Shown: piece after piece, positions 1 to 6,932 of the stretch
Layout of the letters: each line of letters opens with the position of its first letter
Position numbering within the stretch: the first letter of the stretch is position 1
NCBI GenBank assembly: GCA_947176655.1
Contig: CAMWRK010000027.1
Coordinates: 1 to 14,482, forward strand
Length of the DNA: 14,482 bases
Direction: 5' to 3'
DNA from: an uncultured Prevotellaceae bacterium
GTDB taxonomy: Bacteria > Bacteroidota > Bacteroidia > Bacteroidales > Bacteroidaceae
Translations under genes and position numbers: made by a program
Notes under the pieces: generated by a model
The model's database searches: none
Told to the model about the DNA's origin: nothing
What the model saw: the letters and a program-made list of their open reading frames with translations, nothing else

Positions 1-417
1 GCCAACATAGAACTGCTGCTGGACTACTGTCTGCGTTTCTACGAACGTCAGTTCTCTACGCGTGAGACGGTGAACAATGACATCCTTACACGTTTTGAGC
101 AACTTATCAACAAATATTTCGACGCAGGGCATGCAGGTTTCTCCGGCCTGCCTACGGTAAAGTGGTGCGCCTCGGAACTGTGTCTCTCGCCAAACTATTT
201 CGGAGACCTGATAAAGAAGGAGACAGGCCGGACAGCACAGGAGCATATTCAACTCAGACTTGTCGGACTGGCCAAGGAACTGCTGCTCAGTCCCAAACGG
301 ACAATATCGCAAGTCTCCTACGAGCTTGGCTTCCAATATCCCCAGCACTTCACGCGCCTTTTCAAGAAAGTTACGGGCATGACACCAAACGAATACCGCG
401 AACGTTCCGGTGTTTAG
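1..417 (+). CDS. AraC-family transcriptional regulator, C-terminal part (5' end outside window)
   Basis: The frame is open from base 1 to the TAG at 415-417, giving 138 visible residues; the GTG at 70 is internal, because the reading continues upstream with good coding sense (ANIELLLDYCLRFYERQF). The last ~100 residues form the double helix-turn-helix DNA-binding domain of AraC/XylS regulators: first HTH around WCASELCLSPNYFGDLIKKE, second around TISQVSYELGFQYPQHFTRL, then the family signature FKKVTGMTPNEYR close to the C-terminus. In this family the N-terminal part, missing here, usually binds a ligand or dimerises, so the effector cannot be named. The next gene downstream on the same strand starts 537 nt away behind its own promoter, so co-transcription is unlikely. 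Whether it regulates that gene is unknown. The family call is secure; the target is not. Confidence 0.93.
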   Translation, partial: ANIELLLDYCLRFYERQFSTRETVNNDILTRFEQLINKYFDAGHAGFSGLPTVKWCASELCLSPNYFGDLIKKETGRTAQEHIQLRLVGLAKELLLSPKRTISQVSYELGFQYPQHFTRLFKKVTGMTPNEYRERSGV

Positions 418-481
418 TCCGTATGTTTGCTTTTTCTGTATTCCATATTAGCGTAGTGTTTGATGGTATTTGACCGATGCC

Positions 482-525
482 CTCAGTGCAAAAAAAAAAC
501 GATTTTCTGCTGAGTTCTTTCCTGC
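482..525 (+). terminator. Possible weak terminator after the AraC gene
   Basis: CTCAG (482-486) and CTGAG (509-513) can pair, and part of the A-run at 490-499 (ten A) can pair with TTTT at 503-506; a T-rich stretch follows (TTCTTTCCTGCTTTCC). The stem is short with internal mismatches, so this is only a candidate end for the upstream transcript. Confidence 0.3.
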
Positions 526-533
526 TTTCCGTA

Positions 534-560
534 TTGACTGGTTGTGCTTGGGTACTTTTG
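534..560 (+). promoter_or_regulatory. Possible second upstream promoter (-7 box TACTTTTG)
   Basis: TACTTTTG at 553-560 matches the Bacteroidetes -7 consensus TAnnTTTG exactly. The best -33 candidate, TTG at 534-536, is only 16 bp upstream, shorter than the usual ~20 bp, so this is weaker than the promoter at 613-644. If used, it would lengthen the leader of the secreted-protein gene by about 84 nt. Confidence 0.35.
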
Positions 561-612
561 TAGACCGTTCGTAGATAATTGGTATTTCTTTTGAATATTT
601 AGTCCTAAATGT

Positions 613-644
613 TTTGGTACTTATTAATTAATATAGTAACTTTG
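613..644 (+). promoter_or_regulatory. Bacteroidetes-type promoter for the 1509-aa secreted protein gene
   Basis: TTTG at 613-616, a 20-bp spacer, and TAACTTTG at 637-644 match the Bacteroidetes primary sigma consensus (TTTG-N19-21-TAnnTTTG) without mismatch. Transcription would start near 650, leaving a leader of about 300 nt before the ATG at 955. That leader holds the (GCAA)10 repeat, a possible leader ORF and a strong hairpin. No comparable promoter is seen nearer the gene. Confidence 0.7.
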
Positions 645-745
645 TCTTCACTTGGAGTAATTGTGCACTGGCGAATATGCTGACAAATAATCAAATGCGA
701 TATAAAATAACTGCCACAATGTTTGACGGTTCCGATTATTTTGTT

Positions 746-786
<41 letters not shown>

Positions 787-832
787 ATATACATTACTAT
801 ATAATAAGCGCGAGAGAGTATCGCGTGTTTTT

Positions 833-886
833 GCAAGTTTCCGGTTCCCTGACGAATTGACATGCGTCAGGGAACCGGAGACTTGC
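833..886 (+). repeat. 22-bp near-perfect inverted repeat (hairpin) in the leader
   Basis: The left arm 833-854 and right arm 865-886 are complementary at 21 of 22 positions; the single exception would be a G-U wobble in RNA. The loop is 10 nt (855-864). The core is GC-rich (CCGGTTCCCTGACG and its complement). No T-run follows (TGTGTGTGGCAC), so it is not a standard intrinsic terminator. Placed 69 nt before the ATG at 955, it may control translation or mRNA stability, or be a protein-binding site. Confidence 0.85.
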
Positions 887-954
887 TGTGTGTGGCACAG
901 TCTTCTGCGAGGATAATAATAACTTTAATCAATACATTTAATCACACAATCATC

Positions 955-3900
955 ATGAAAAAGATTATGCCTTTTTTGATGCTTCTCTTTGTGTTTGTGG
1001 GAGGAGTATGGGCACAAGACCCGGTACCGGGGAAATGGTACCGAATCAAAGACAACACGAGTAACAAGTACCTTACCATCACTACTTATGATGCAGAGAG
1101 TAGTGGTCGTTTTGGTACAGTACCTGTTCTGGAGAAGGACGAAAGTAATCCGGGACAGGTGTGGGAGCTGGTAGCTACCGGCACGGAGAACCAGTACAAA
1201 ATCAAATCAATAGACGGCTATTATCTGCAGTGTCGTGCATGGAATTGTGATGCTGTTTCTACTGGTGGTAGCAATATAATTATAGAGGTTGCAGATGATG
1301 GATATTATCTGAGGAAAAACACAGCCTCTTACTTTAAGGTTCAAAATCTTGATAATGATGGTATACATCCTTTTTGTGATGGTGACGCTAATAGTAAGGC
1401 ATCGTGGACTTTCGAGGAGGCCGCAACATCTACTTATACCTATGGTTATACATATAATGGTAACAGCACTGGTCTTTCTGAGGAAGCAACTGGTGTCATT
1501 GGCTTAAATTTCTCTTTTGCTTCTCCTAAGAGCATTCCGGATTTCACAAAAGCAATATTGCCCGACCGTGCGGTTACCGCAGATGACAACAATACAACGA
1601 TTGATGTTGTGTTGGAAAACGATTTGCCGTTCGAGGTGTCTGAAAGCTATGAGGGAGCCACGTGGTACTACATGAATCTCCGCAGAAGTGATACCAACGA
1701 AAAATGGGTGGTACATTCAGAGACTGTTCCCTATCCCAATCTCGCACGCACTCAGCGTGTCTGGGAAACTCCGGCATTGTGGGCTTTTGTGGGCAATCCG
1801 ATTGACGGTATTCAGGTGCTGAACAAGATTGCCGGTGAAAAACAAACCTTGGGATATGACGATGCGGCTGGTGAGGCTGCTGTCCACATGATGGAGGGAA
1901 CCACATCTTGGGTTATCGGTAAGGCAGGCAACGATGGCGGCTTCACATTGCACATTCCTGTGGATGAAGACCAGCAGAATGATCACTTGTATGTACACGA
2001 CCTGAACAGTACGTTGAAAATATGGAACAGCACTTACGCCAAGACCGATAATGGTTCCGTATTCCATGTGCAGGCCGAGAAGGAAGTCTTCTTCCAGAGG
2101 TGGGGCAACTTCTTCCCGTGGACAACAGAGGAACTGGGACGAAATGACGTTCCGGAAGGTGTAAATTTCTGTACTGGCTATGCTGAAGACGATGAGAACC
2201 ATAGCTTTAGAAAGGCGGAGGAGCAAATCAAAGCCATTGGAGGTGACATAACCGTTACCTTTACATATAAGAGTGGCAGTCATATGCTGAAGATTGCCGG
2301 TGTCGACATAGTGGGTGCCGATGGCAATGTGGTGAAGTCCGATTATCATGAGGGCAAGGCCGGAGGACAGCATGCCAATAATAAGTATACTTTAAGTGAT
2401 GTACCCGAAGGCACATATACTATGCGTTACTTTGTCGTTCATTGTCCTGACGGCTCGACAAGCAATCATGATCTGACCCAGACAAACGGCGAAATCATCG
2501 TTACCGGTGCAGACCTTGCCGAAATACATTCGTTCACGTATAGATTCACGCTGAACGGAGACATAAAGGTGACAGAGGAACATACCAATGATGTCAATAT
2601 CGGGGATGCGTATCCGGAAATAGACTCGCAGTTCCCCTACGGTATTGCCACACCGGCAACGCCTACAGGAACAATAACCTACGAAGATGTGGTAAATGGC
2701 GTGGGTGTCAAGATTATTGAGCTCGAAGAGAATCTGCCGTTTACCAAGTCTACAGACTTTGCATCGGCCACGTGGTACTACATGAACATCCGCAGCAACA
2801 ACAAGAAATGGGTGGCACATTCTGAGACGCTGCCGTATGTCCCCAGTGCTACCCGCACTCCTGATTATAGTGGTCAGTGGGCCTTTGTGGGTGATCCGTA
2901 TAGTGGATTCAGTGTCTTGAACAGAGCTGTCGGCGAGGGATATACCCTTGGACATGAAGGTGACGTAAATGCCTCCACTGTGTACATGAAGGAAGGAACT
3001 ACAGTCTGGACTCTCGCAGAGGGAACAGAGGGTTTTGTCTTGAAAATACCCGGAACAGATAACTGTGTAAATCATTTCAGCTCAAGTAGCCTTAAAACGT
3101 GGAGATCTTCATTGGCTCCTGCAGACCGTGGTTCTGCGATAAACATTGAGCCGGTAAACAATGACAGTCATACATGCTATCTGACATGGGGCAACCATTT
3201 CCCATGGACAACGGATGATGTTACCGATGCCCCTGTCAGTGTTTGTTCTCATAATGATGGTGCAGAGCATGTCCTGAGAAAGGGCGAGACAGGAATAGAT
3301 GCCATTGGAGGTGACGTCACTGTGACGTTTACTTACACGAGTGGCGGCAGCATGTTGGTGATTAACGGTGTTGACATTGTGAATGGCAGCGGAGAGGTTG
3401 TCTATCACGATTACCACATGGGCACAACCGGCAATAACAGCGAGAATAATGTATATACCCTGACAAATGTCGCTGCCGGTACATATACTATGCGCTATTT
3501 TGTCTGCGAAAAGAAAACGGGAGGTAATTCACATAACCTGGCCAATACAAATGGTCAGATTACGATTACCGGTGCTGACCTTTCCGGTGTAAGTGTCGTG
3601 TACAGATTCACCATCGATGGTATAGAAAAGGCCACTGAGACTCAGACCGGTATTGATCCGAATGCAGCATATCCAGACATAACGTCAACGTTCCCCTATG
3701 GCATCGCCACTCCAGACAGGCCTGTCGGAGTTGTCGGCCATGAACTCGTTAATGGTGTAGCTACCAGGACAATAGAGCTTCAGCACAATACTCCTTTCGA
3801 CAGGTCAGAGGATTTCGCCACTGCTAAATGGTATGTGGTTGATATGCACGGAAATATCTCCGATAATACGAGATATGTCTGGACATATTACAATGATGGA

Positions 3901-5484
3901 GGTGCCAATGTCCGCTTGCCGGGAGAAGACGCCAAGCAAAGTGAGTTGTTCGGAGACGAGAAACTGTGGTGCTTCATTGGCAATGCCTATGACGGTTTCA
4001 AGATATACAACAAGGCTGCCGGCGATGGACTGACTCTGAATAAACCGGCTGATGGTAATACAGCGGCTACTATGTCAGATGCAGGACAGGCAACTTGTTA
4101 TCTGCTTACACCAACAGGAAGCACCTATAGCAGTTTAAGCGGAGCGATATGTTTCAAGCCGGTAGGTCATACTTACTATCTGAACGAACAGCATGATCCG
4201 AAGACGCTTTGTGGCTGGAGTGCGAATGACGAGGGTTCTTCATGCCGCATCTATGCTCCCACGGATTTCGTGAAGGAGACATTCGATGCAGAGTTTGATG
4301 TGAATATTCCTGCATTCGGTGTAGTGGGTTCGAACCGTGCCTTGACTCAGGGCAGATACGATGTGCTTCGTCCTGCATTGGAGGCTATCCAGGCAGACGC
4401 ATGGAACACAGAGGCTATAACGCCCGAAGTATCGGAGGCTCTGCATGCGCTGAAGACAACCGAGAGGATAGCATTGCGTGACGGAGGTTACTACTTCATA
4501 AAGAATACCGGTGATGGCGGAACTTCCGCAGGCAGTACCAACAATTCGAATTGGTATGTCACGTATGGGGACAACGAGAGCGATTTCAAGGCAATTGCAT
4601 TGGCAGACGGCGAGAAACTCGGTGCAAAGCATGTCTGGAAATTTGAGGCTGCCGAAATCAGCGAATCAGTCCAGGGCTTCAAGCTCTTCTCTTGCAACCT
4701 CGGCAAGTATGCATCTCTTTCCGATGCACCAGCTGTGTCTCAGGTAGCATCCGAGGAGGGAACGGCATTCTCGTTCACGCGTCAGGCAAACAGCTATGCC
4801 AATACAATCAAGGAAGCTGATACACGTATAATGAGAACCGAAAACAATGGTGCCATTAACTATTGGAATGTTGAAAGCGATGAGACCTGGTACGTTATCG
4901 AGGCTGCAAACCTTGACATCGTTGTTGGCGATGCAGAATATGCTACCATCCATCTGCCATTTGCCGTGACAGTGCCCGAGAGTCTCAGAGCCTATGCCGT
5001 GACTGTCGTGGGTGGCGAAACCGCCACGTTGATGGCTCATGACGCTATTCCTGCCAACACCGGTGCTATCCTGAGAGGTACAGGTACACATACTCTGACC
5101 ATTACCGATGATGAGGCATCAGGTTGGGAAGACAATATGCTTCTTGGATCCAATGTCACCACGTATGTTGAGGGCAACAGTTATGTGCTTTCAAATCCGG
5201 ATAGCGGTATAGGTCTGTATAGGGCTACTCTTAACAAGGACGCTGATGGCGCAACCGGCACTACCCACTTCAAGAACAATGCCAACAAGGCTTATCTGCC
5301 CGGAACTGCCGCACCTGCCGGTGCACGTTTCTTCCTCTTTGATAAGAGCGGTGAGACAGCCATAGAGAACGTTGCCGGTACGGAGAATGCCGCCGATGCA
5401 GTGATCTATGACATTGCCGGACGTCGCGTGGAGAAAGCCGGTAAAGGCCTGTACATAGTGAACGGCAAGAAGATAATCCGGTAA
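955..5484 (+). CDS. Large secreted multi-module lectin-like protein (1509 aa)
   Basis: I chose ATG 955, not the in-frame ATG 862 that lies in the hairpin loop, because 955 begins a standard signal peptide (MKKIMPFLMLLFVFVGGVWA, cleavage before QDP). Residues ~24-155 resemble a ricin-type beta-trefoil (WYRIKD, QVWEL, YYLQC, WTFEE). Three related units follow, at roughly 160-525, 526-879 and 880-1105. Each starts with a strand module with YxYxxxxNG or YRFTxxG, then a lectin-like part (NxPF...WY...WAFVGNP...LN). Units 1 and 2 also carry an AIGGDxTVTFTY...GVDIV...YTMRYFV module, which is missing from unit 3. Another trefoil-like part with GGYYFIKN and VWKFE lies at ~1170-1315. The C-terminus has IYDIAGRR (1484-1491) and GLYIVNGKK (1498-1506), a tail common on exported Bacteroidales proteins and resembling type IX sorting domains. 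I see no catalytic signature, so binding or adhesion is the inference. Not recognised as a named gene. Confidence 0.9.
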   Translation: MKKIMPFLMLLFVFVGGVWAQDPVPGKWYRIKDNTSNKYLTITTYDAESSGRFGTVPVLEKDESNPGQVWELVATGTENQYKIKSIDGYYLQCRAWNCDAVSTGGSNIIIEVADDGYYLRKNTASYFKVQNLDNDGIHPFCDGDANSKASWTFEEAATSTYTYGYTYNGNSTGLSEEATGVIGLNFSFASPKSIPDFTKAILPDRAVTADDNNTTIDVVLENDLPFEVSESYEGATWYYMNLRRSDTNEKWVVHSETVPYPNLARTQRVWETPALWAFVGNPIDGIQVLNKIAGEKQTLGYDDAAGEAAVHMMEGTTSWVIGKAGNDGGFTLHIPVDEDQQNDHLYVHDLNSTLKIWNSTYAKTDNGSVFHVQAEKEVFFQRWGNFFPWTTEELGRNDVPEGVNFCTGYAEDDENHSFRKAEEQIKAIGGDITVTFTYKSGSHMLKIAGVDIVGADGNVVKSDYHEGKAGGQHANNKYTLSDVPEGTYTMRYFVVHCPDGSTSNHDLTQTNGEIIVTGADLAEIHSFTYRFTLNGDIKVTEEHTNDVNIGDAYPEIDSQFPYGIATPATPTGTITYEDVVNGVGVKIIELEENLPFTKSTDFASATWYYMNIRSNNKKWVAHSETLPYVPSATRTPDYSGQWAFVGDPYSGFSVLNRAVGEGYTLGHEGDVNASTVYMKEGTTVWTLAEGTEGFVLKIPGTDNCVNHFSSSSLKTWRSSLAPADRGSAINIEPVNNDSHTCYLTWGNHFPWTTDDVTDAPVSVCSHNDGAEHVLRKGETGIDAIGGDVTVTFTYTSGGSMLVINGVDIVNGSGEVVYHDYHMGTTGNNSENNVYTLTNVAAGTYTMRYFVCEKKTGGNSHNLANTNGQITITGADLSGVSVVYRFTIDGIEKATETQTGIDPNAAYPDITSTFPYGIATPDRPVGVVGHELVNGVATRTIELQHNTPFDRSEDFATAKWYVVDMHGNISDNTRYVWTYYNDGGANVRLPGEDAKQSELFGDEKLWCFIGNAYDGFKIYNKAAGDGLTLNKPADGNTAATMSDAGQATCYLLTPTGSTYSSLSGAICFKPVGHTYYLNEQHDPKTLCGWSANDEGSSCRIYAPTDFVKETFDAEFDVNIPAFGVVGSNRALTQGRYDVLRPALEAIQADAWNTEAITPEVSEALHALKTTERIALRDGGYYFIKNTGDGGTSAGSTNNSNWYVTYGDNESDFKAIALADGEKLGAKHVWKFEAAEISESVQGFKLFSCNLGKYASLSDAPAVSQVASEEGTAFSFTRQANSYANTIKEADTRIMRTENNGAINYWNVESDETWYVIEAANLDIVVGDAEYATIHLPFAVTVPESLRAYAVTVVGGETATLMAHDAIPANTGAILRGTGTHTLTITDDEASGWEDNMLLGSNVTTYVEGNSYVLSNPDSGIGLYRATLNKDADGATGTTHFKNNANKAYLPGTAAPAGARFFLFDKSGETAIENVAGTENAADAVIYDIAGRRVEKAGKGLYIVNGKKIIR
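1432..4269 (+). repeat. Three-fold coding repeat within the secreted protein
   Basis: Unit 1 begins near 1432, unit 2 near 2530 and unit 3 near 3592. The anchor motifs DLPF, NLPF and NTPF lie at residues 223, 593 and 945, a period of about 370 and 352 residues. Units 1 and 2 are close (WYYMNLR/WYYMNIR, KWVVHSE/KWVAHSE, GNFFPWTT/GNHFPWTT), and short stretches are identical in DNA, for example GCCACGTGGTACTACATGAA in both. Unit 3 is more diverged and lacks the IGGD module. Confidence 0.85.
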
Positions 5485-5528
5485 AATATCTGAAAGAGGT
5501 AAATTTAATATAGTTTAGTTATATGGTG

Positions 5529-5585
5529 AGGGGCTTCGGCTCCATGTCCTTTCCCTGTTCCGTTGCCGTGAGGCATCGGACAGGG
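5529..5585 (+). other. Structured spacer RNA upstream of the small peptide gene
   Basis: Two hairpins can form in the 156-nt spacer between the large gene and the peptide gene. A short one has GGGGC-TTCG-GCTCC (UUCG tetraloop, about 5530-5543). A longer one spans 5553-5585: CCCTGT pairs with ACAGGG, then CCG with CGG, then TGCC with GGCA around a GTGA loop, with one bulged T and one T-T mismatch. There is no T-run after it, so it is not an obvious terminator; it could be an attenuator, an RNA-stability element or a processing site. Confidence 0.5.
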
Positions 5586-5640
5586 CGGACGGACAGAACA
5601 TAACCAAAGACACGCCAATCAATTAAAGAATTATAGAATT

Positions 5641-5820
5641 ATGAAGAAGACATATATCAATCCATCTGTAGAGGTAATTGATCTGGGTGCAGAATGCATA
5701 TTGGCCGCAAGCGAAATCAGTGTCAACCCGGACAAGGAAGTTGATACGGATACCGATGACGGCCAGCTTGGCCGTGAAGAGGCCGGCTCTGCCAACAACA
5801 TCTGGGGACAGGGCTGGTAG
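5641..5820 (+). CDS. Small acidic Bacteroidales peptide (59 aa), function unknown
   Basis: ATG 5641 to TAG 5818-5820 encodes 59 residues starting MKKTYINPSVEVIDL and ending NNIWGQGW. From memory, short proteins starting MKK-x-Y-I-x-P and with LAxS about 20 residues in are common in Prevotella and Bacteroides genomes, and have no established function. Here LAAS is at 21-24, followed by an acid-rich stretch (DKEVDTDTDD, 31-40) and an aromatic end with W55 and W59. There are 12 acidic and 4 basic residues. The N-terminus has no long hydrophobic core, so it is not a normal Sec signal. It lies 156 nt after the large secreted protein, on the same strand, and just before a strong terminator, so the two may share a transcript. 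I see no dedicated promoter. A real gene is likely; its role is open. Confidence 0.75.
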   Translation: MKKTYINPSVEVIDLGAECILAASEISVNPDKEVDTDTDDGQLGREEAGSANNIWGQGW

Positions 5821-5840
5821 GTCTTGGTGACAGATGTAAT

Positions 5841-5889
5841 ATCAGAAAACGCCGTGGTGCACAATTGTGTGGCCACGGCGTTTTCTGAT
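5841..5889. terminator. Bidirectional intrinsic terminator between convergent genes
   Basis: A perfect 17-bp inverted repeat (5841-5857 and 5873-5889) has the GC core CGCCGTGG/CCACGGCG flanked by AAAA on one side and TTTT on the other, so either strand gives a GC stem followed by a U-run. The 15-nt loop can pair further through CACAATTGTG. It lies between the peptide gene (+) and the GluQ-RS gene (-), as expected for a shared terminator. Confidence 0.85.
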
Positions 5890-5903
5890 GTATGTTCGCT
5901 TTC

Positions 5904-6863
5904 CTATTCTGTACGTTTTGTCATACATATATCTTTTCTTGGCACTTTGTCCCATGAGAAATGGGGCAGCAGTTCCGCTGGCGTCATTGGCAACGGTTCT
6001 GGGACGAGTCCTGCGAGGTATGCCAACTGTCCGGTTATCTCCTGTGGAGATATGCCGCAGGCACGCAGATAGCCTATGTCCATGCTTTTGTCCCGTTTGC
6101 ACAGGCGTTGTCCGGTAGCGTTGCATAGTAGCGGGTGGTGCGTGAAGCGTATGGCTTCGCTGTCTGTGGCAGTGGGGGGGAAGAGCAGTTCTCGGAGGTG
6201 AATCTGTTGCGGTGAGGAGAGCAGAAGGTCGCGTCCCCTTACAATCTCCGTTACACCTGTCAGCGCATCGTCAACGACGACAGCCAGCTGGTAGGCCCAA
6301 GCACCGTCCCTGCGGCGCACGATGTAGTCACCGCAGTGTATGGCAAGATTCAGATTGTGATCCCCATAGTGTCCGTCGCGGAAAGGTATCACCCTGTCCG
6401 GAACCATGAGGCGTGTTGCTGCCGGGGCGTTGTGCGGCATATTGCATGTACCGCCATCATGCCATTTGCTGTTGTCGGTTCCGCTGCGTGGACGGCATGT
6501 TCCACGGTAGACCACACGCCCGTCGGTCTCGTGGGGTGCTTGTGTGGCCATTATGTCTGCACGTGTGCAGTAGCACGGATAGGTAAGTCCCATGTCGGTC
6601 AGCCGGGACAGATATTCCGCGTATATGTCGCTGCGTTGGCTCTGCCATACTGGAGTGTCGTCCCATGGCAGGCCGAGCCATTGCAGGTCGTCCATGAGCT
6701 GCATGGCATATTCACGCCTGCTGCGTTGCGGGTCAAGATCCTCTATGCGCAATAGCCAGCGGCCATTACGGCTTCGTGCCGAAAGCCACGAGAGCAGGGC
6801 GCAGAACACGTTTCCGAGGTGCATGCGTCCGGTAGGAGATGGTGCGAATCTGCCTGTTATCAT
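5904..6863 (-). CDS. gluQ: Glutamyl-Q tRNA(Asp) synthetase (GluQ-RS)
   Basis: This 319-aa protein is a truncated class I glutamyl-tRNA synthetase paralogue. The family activates glutamate and attaches it to queuosine at the wobble position of tRNA(Asp), in the cytoplasm. Visible landmarks are RFAPSPTGRMHLGN with the HIGH-like HLGN at 15-18, RIEDLDP at 39-45, candidate zinc ligands C97, C99, Y119 and C123, VVDD at 197-200, RGRDLLLSSPQQ at 209-220, and the KMSKS-like KRDKS at 256-260. It stops at ~320 residues, without the anticodon-binding domain of full GluRS (~470-510 residues), which is diagnostic. The start at 6861-6863 leads directly into MITGRFAPSPTG. It lies 69 nt downstream of groEL on the same strand, with a hairpin between. 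The gene is also called yadB in Escherichia coli. Confidence 0.93.
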   Translation of the reverse strand: MITGRFAPSPTGRMHLGNVFCALLSWLSARSRNGRWLLRIEDLDPQRSRREYAMQLMDDLQWLGLPWDDTPVWQSQRSDIYAEYLSRLTDMGLTYPCYCTRADIMATQAPHETDGRVVYRGTCRPRSGTDNSKWHDGGTCNMPHNAPAATRLMVPDRVIPFRDGHYGDHNLNLAIHCGDYIVRRRDGAWAYQLAVVVDDALTGVTEIVRGRDLLLSSPQQIHLRELLFPPTATDSEAIRFTHHPLLCNATGQRLCKRDKSMDIGYLRACGISPQEITGQLAYLAGLVPEPLPMTPAELLPHFSWDKVPRKDICMTKRTE

Positions 6864-6874
6864 GTTATTAAAGA

Positions 6875-6906
6875 CACTCGCCGGCCACGTGATGGGTCGG
6901 CGAGTG
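6875..6906 (-). terminator. Hairpin between groEL and gluQ, possible terminator
   Basis: A perfect 9-bp inverted repeat (CACTCGCCG at 6875-6883 and its complement at 6898-6906) extends inward by three more pairs including a wobble. Read on the minus strand, it follows the groEL stop by about 26 nt and is followed by CTTTAATAAC, a poor U-run, just before the gluQ start codon. It may partly terminate the abundant groESL transcript and allow some read-through into gluQ. Confidence 0.6.
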
Positions 6907-6932
6907 CGGTTATATATATGTCAGGTCTGTGT

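Noticed and set aside
833..886. Hairpin as an intrinsic terminator
   Set aside because: No T-run follows either arm on either strand; both flanks are mixed sequence.
862..954. In-frame ATG at 862 as the start of the large secreted protein
   Set aside because: It adds 31 residues ahead of a textbook signal peptide and lies in the loop of the 833-886 hairpin; ATG 955 begins MKKIMPFLMLLFVFVGG, so it is the natural start.
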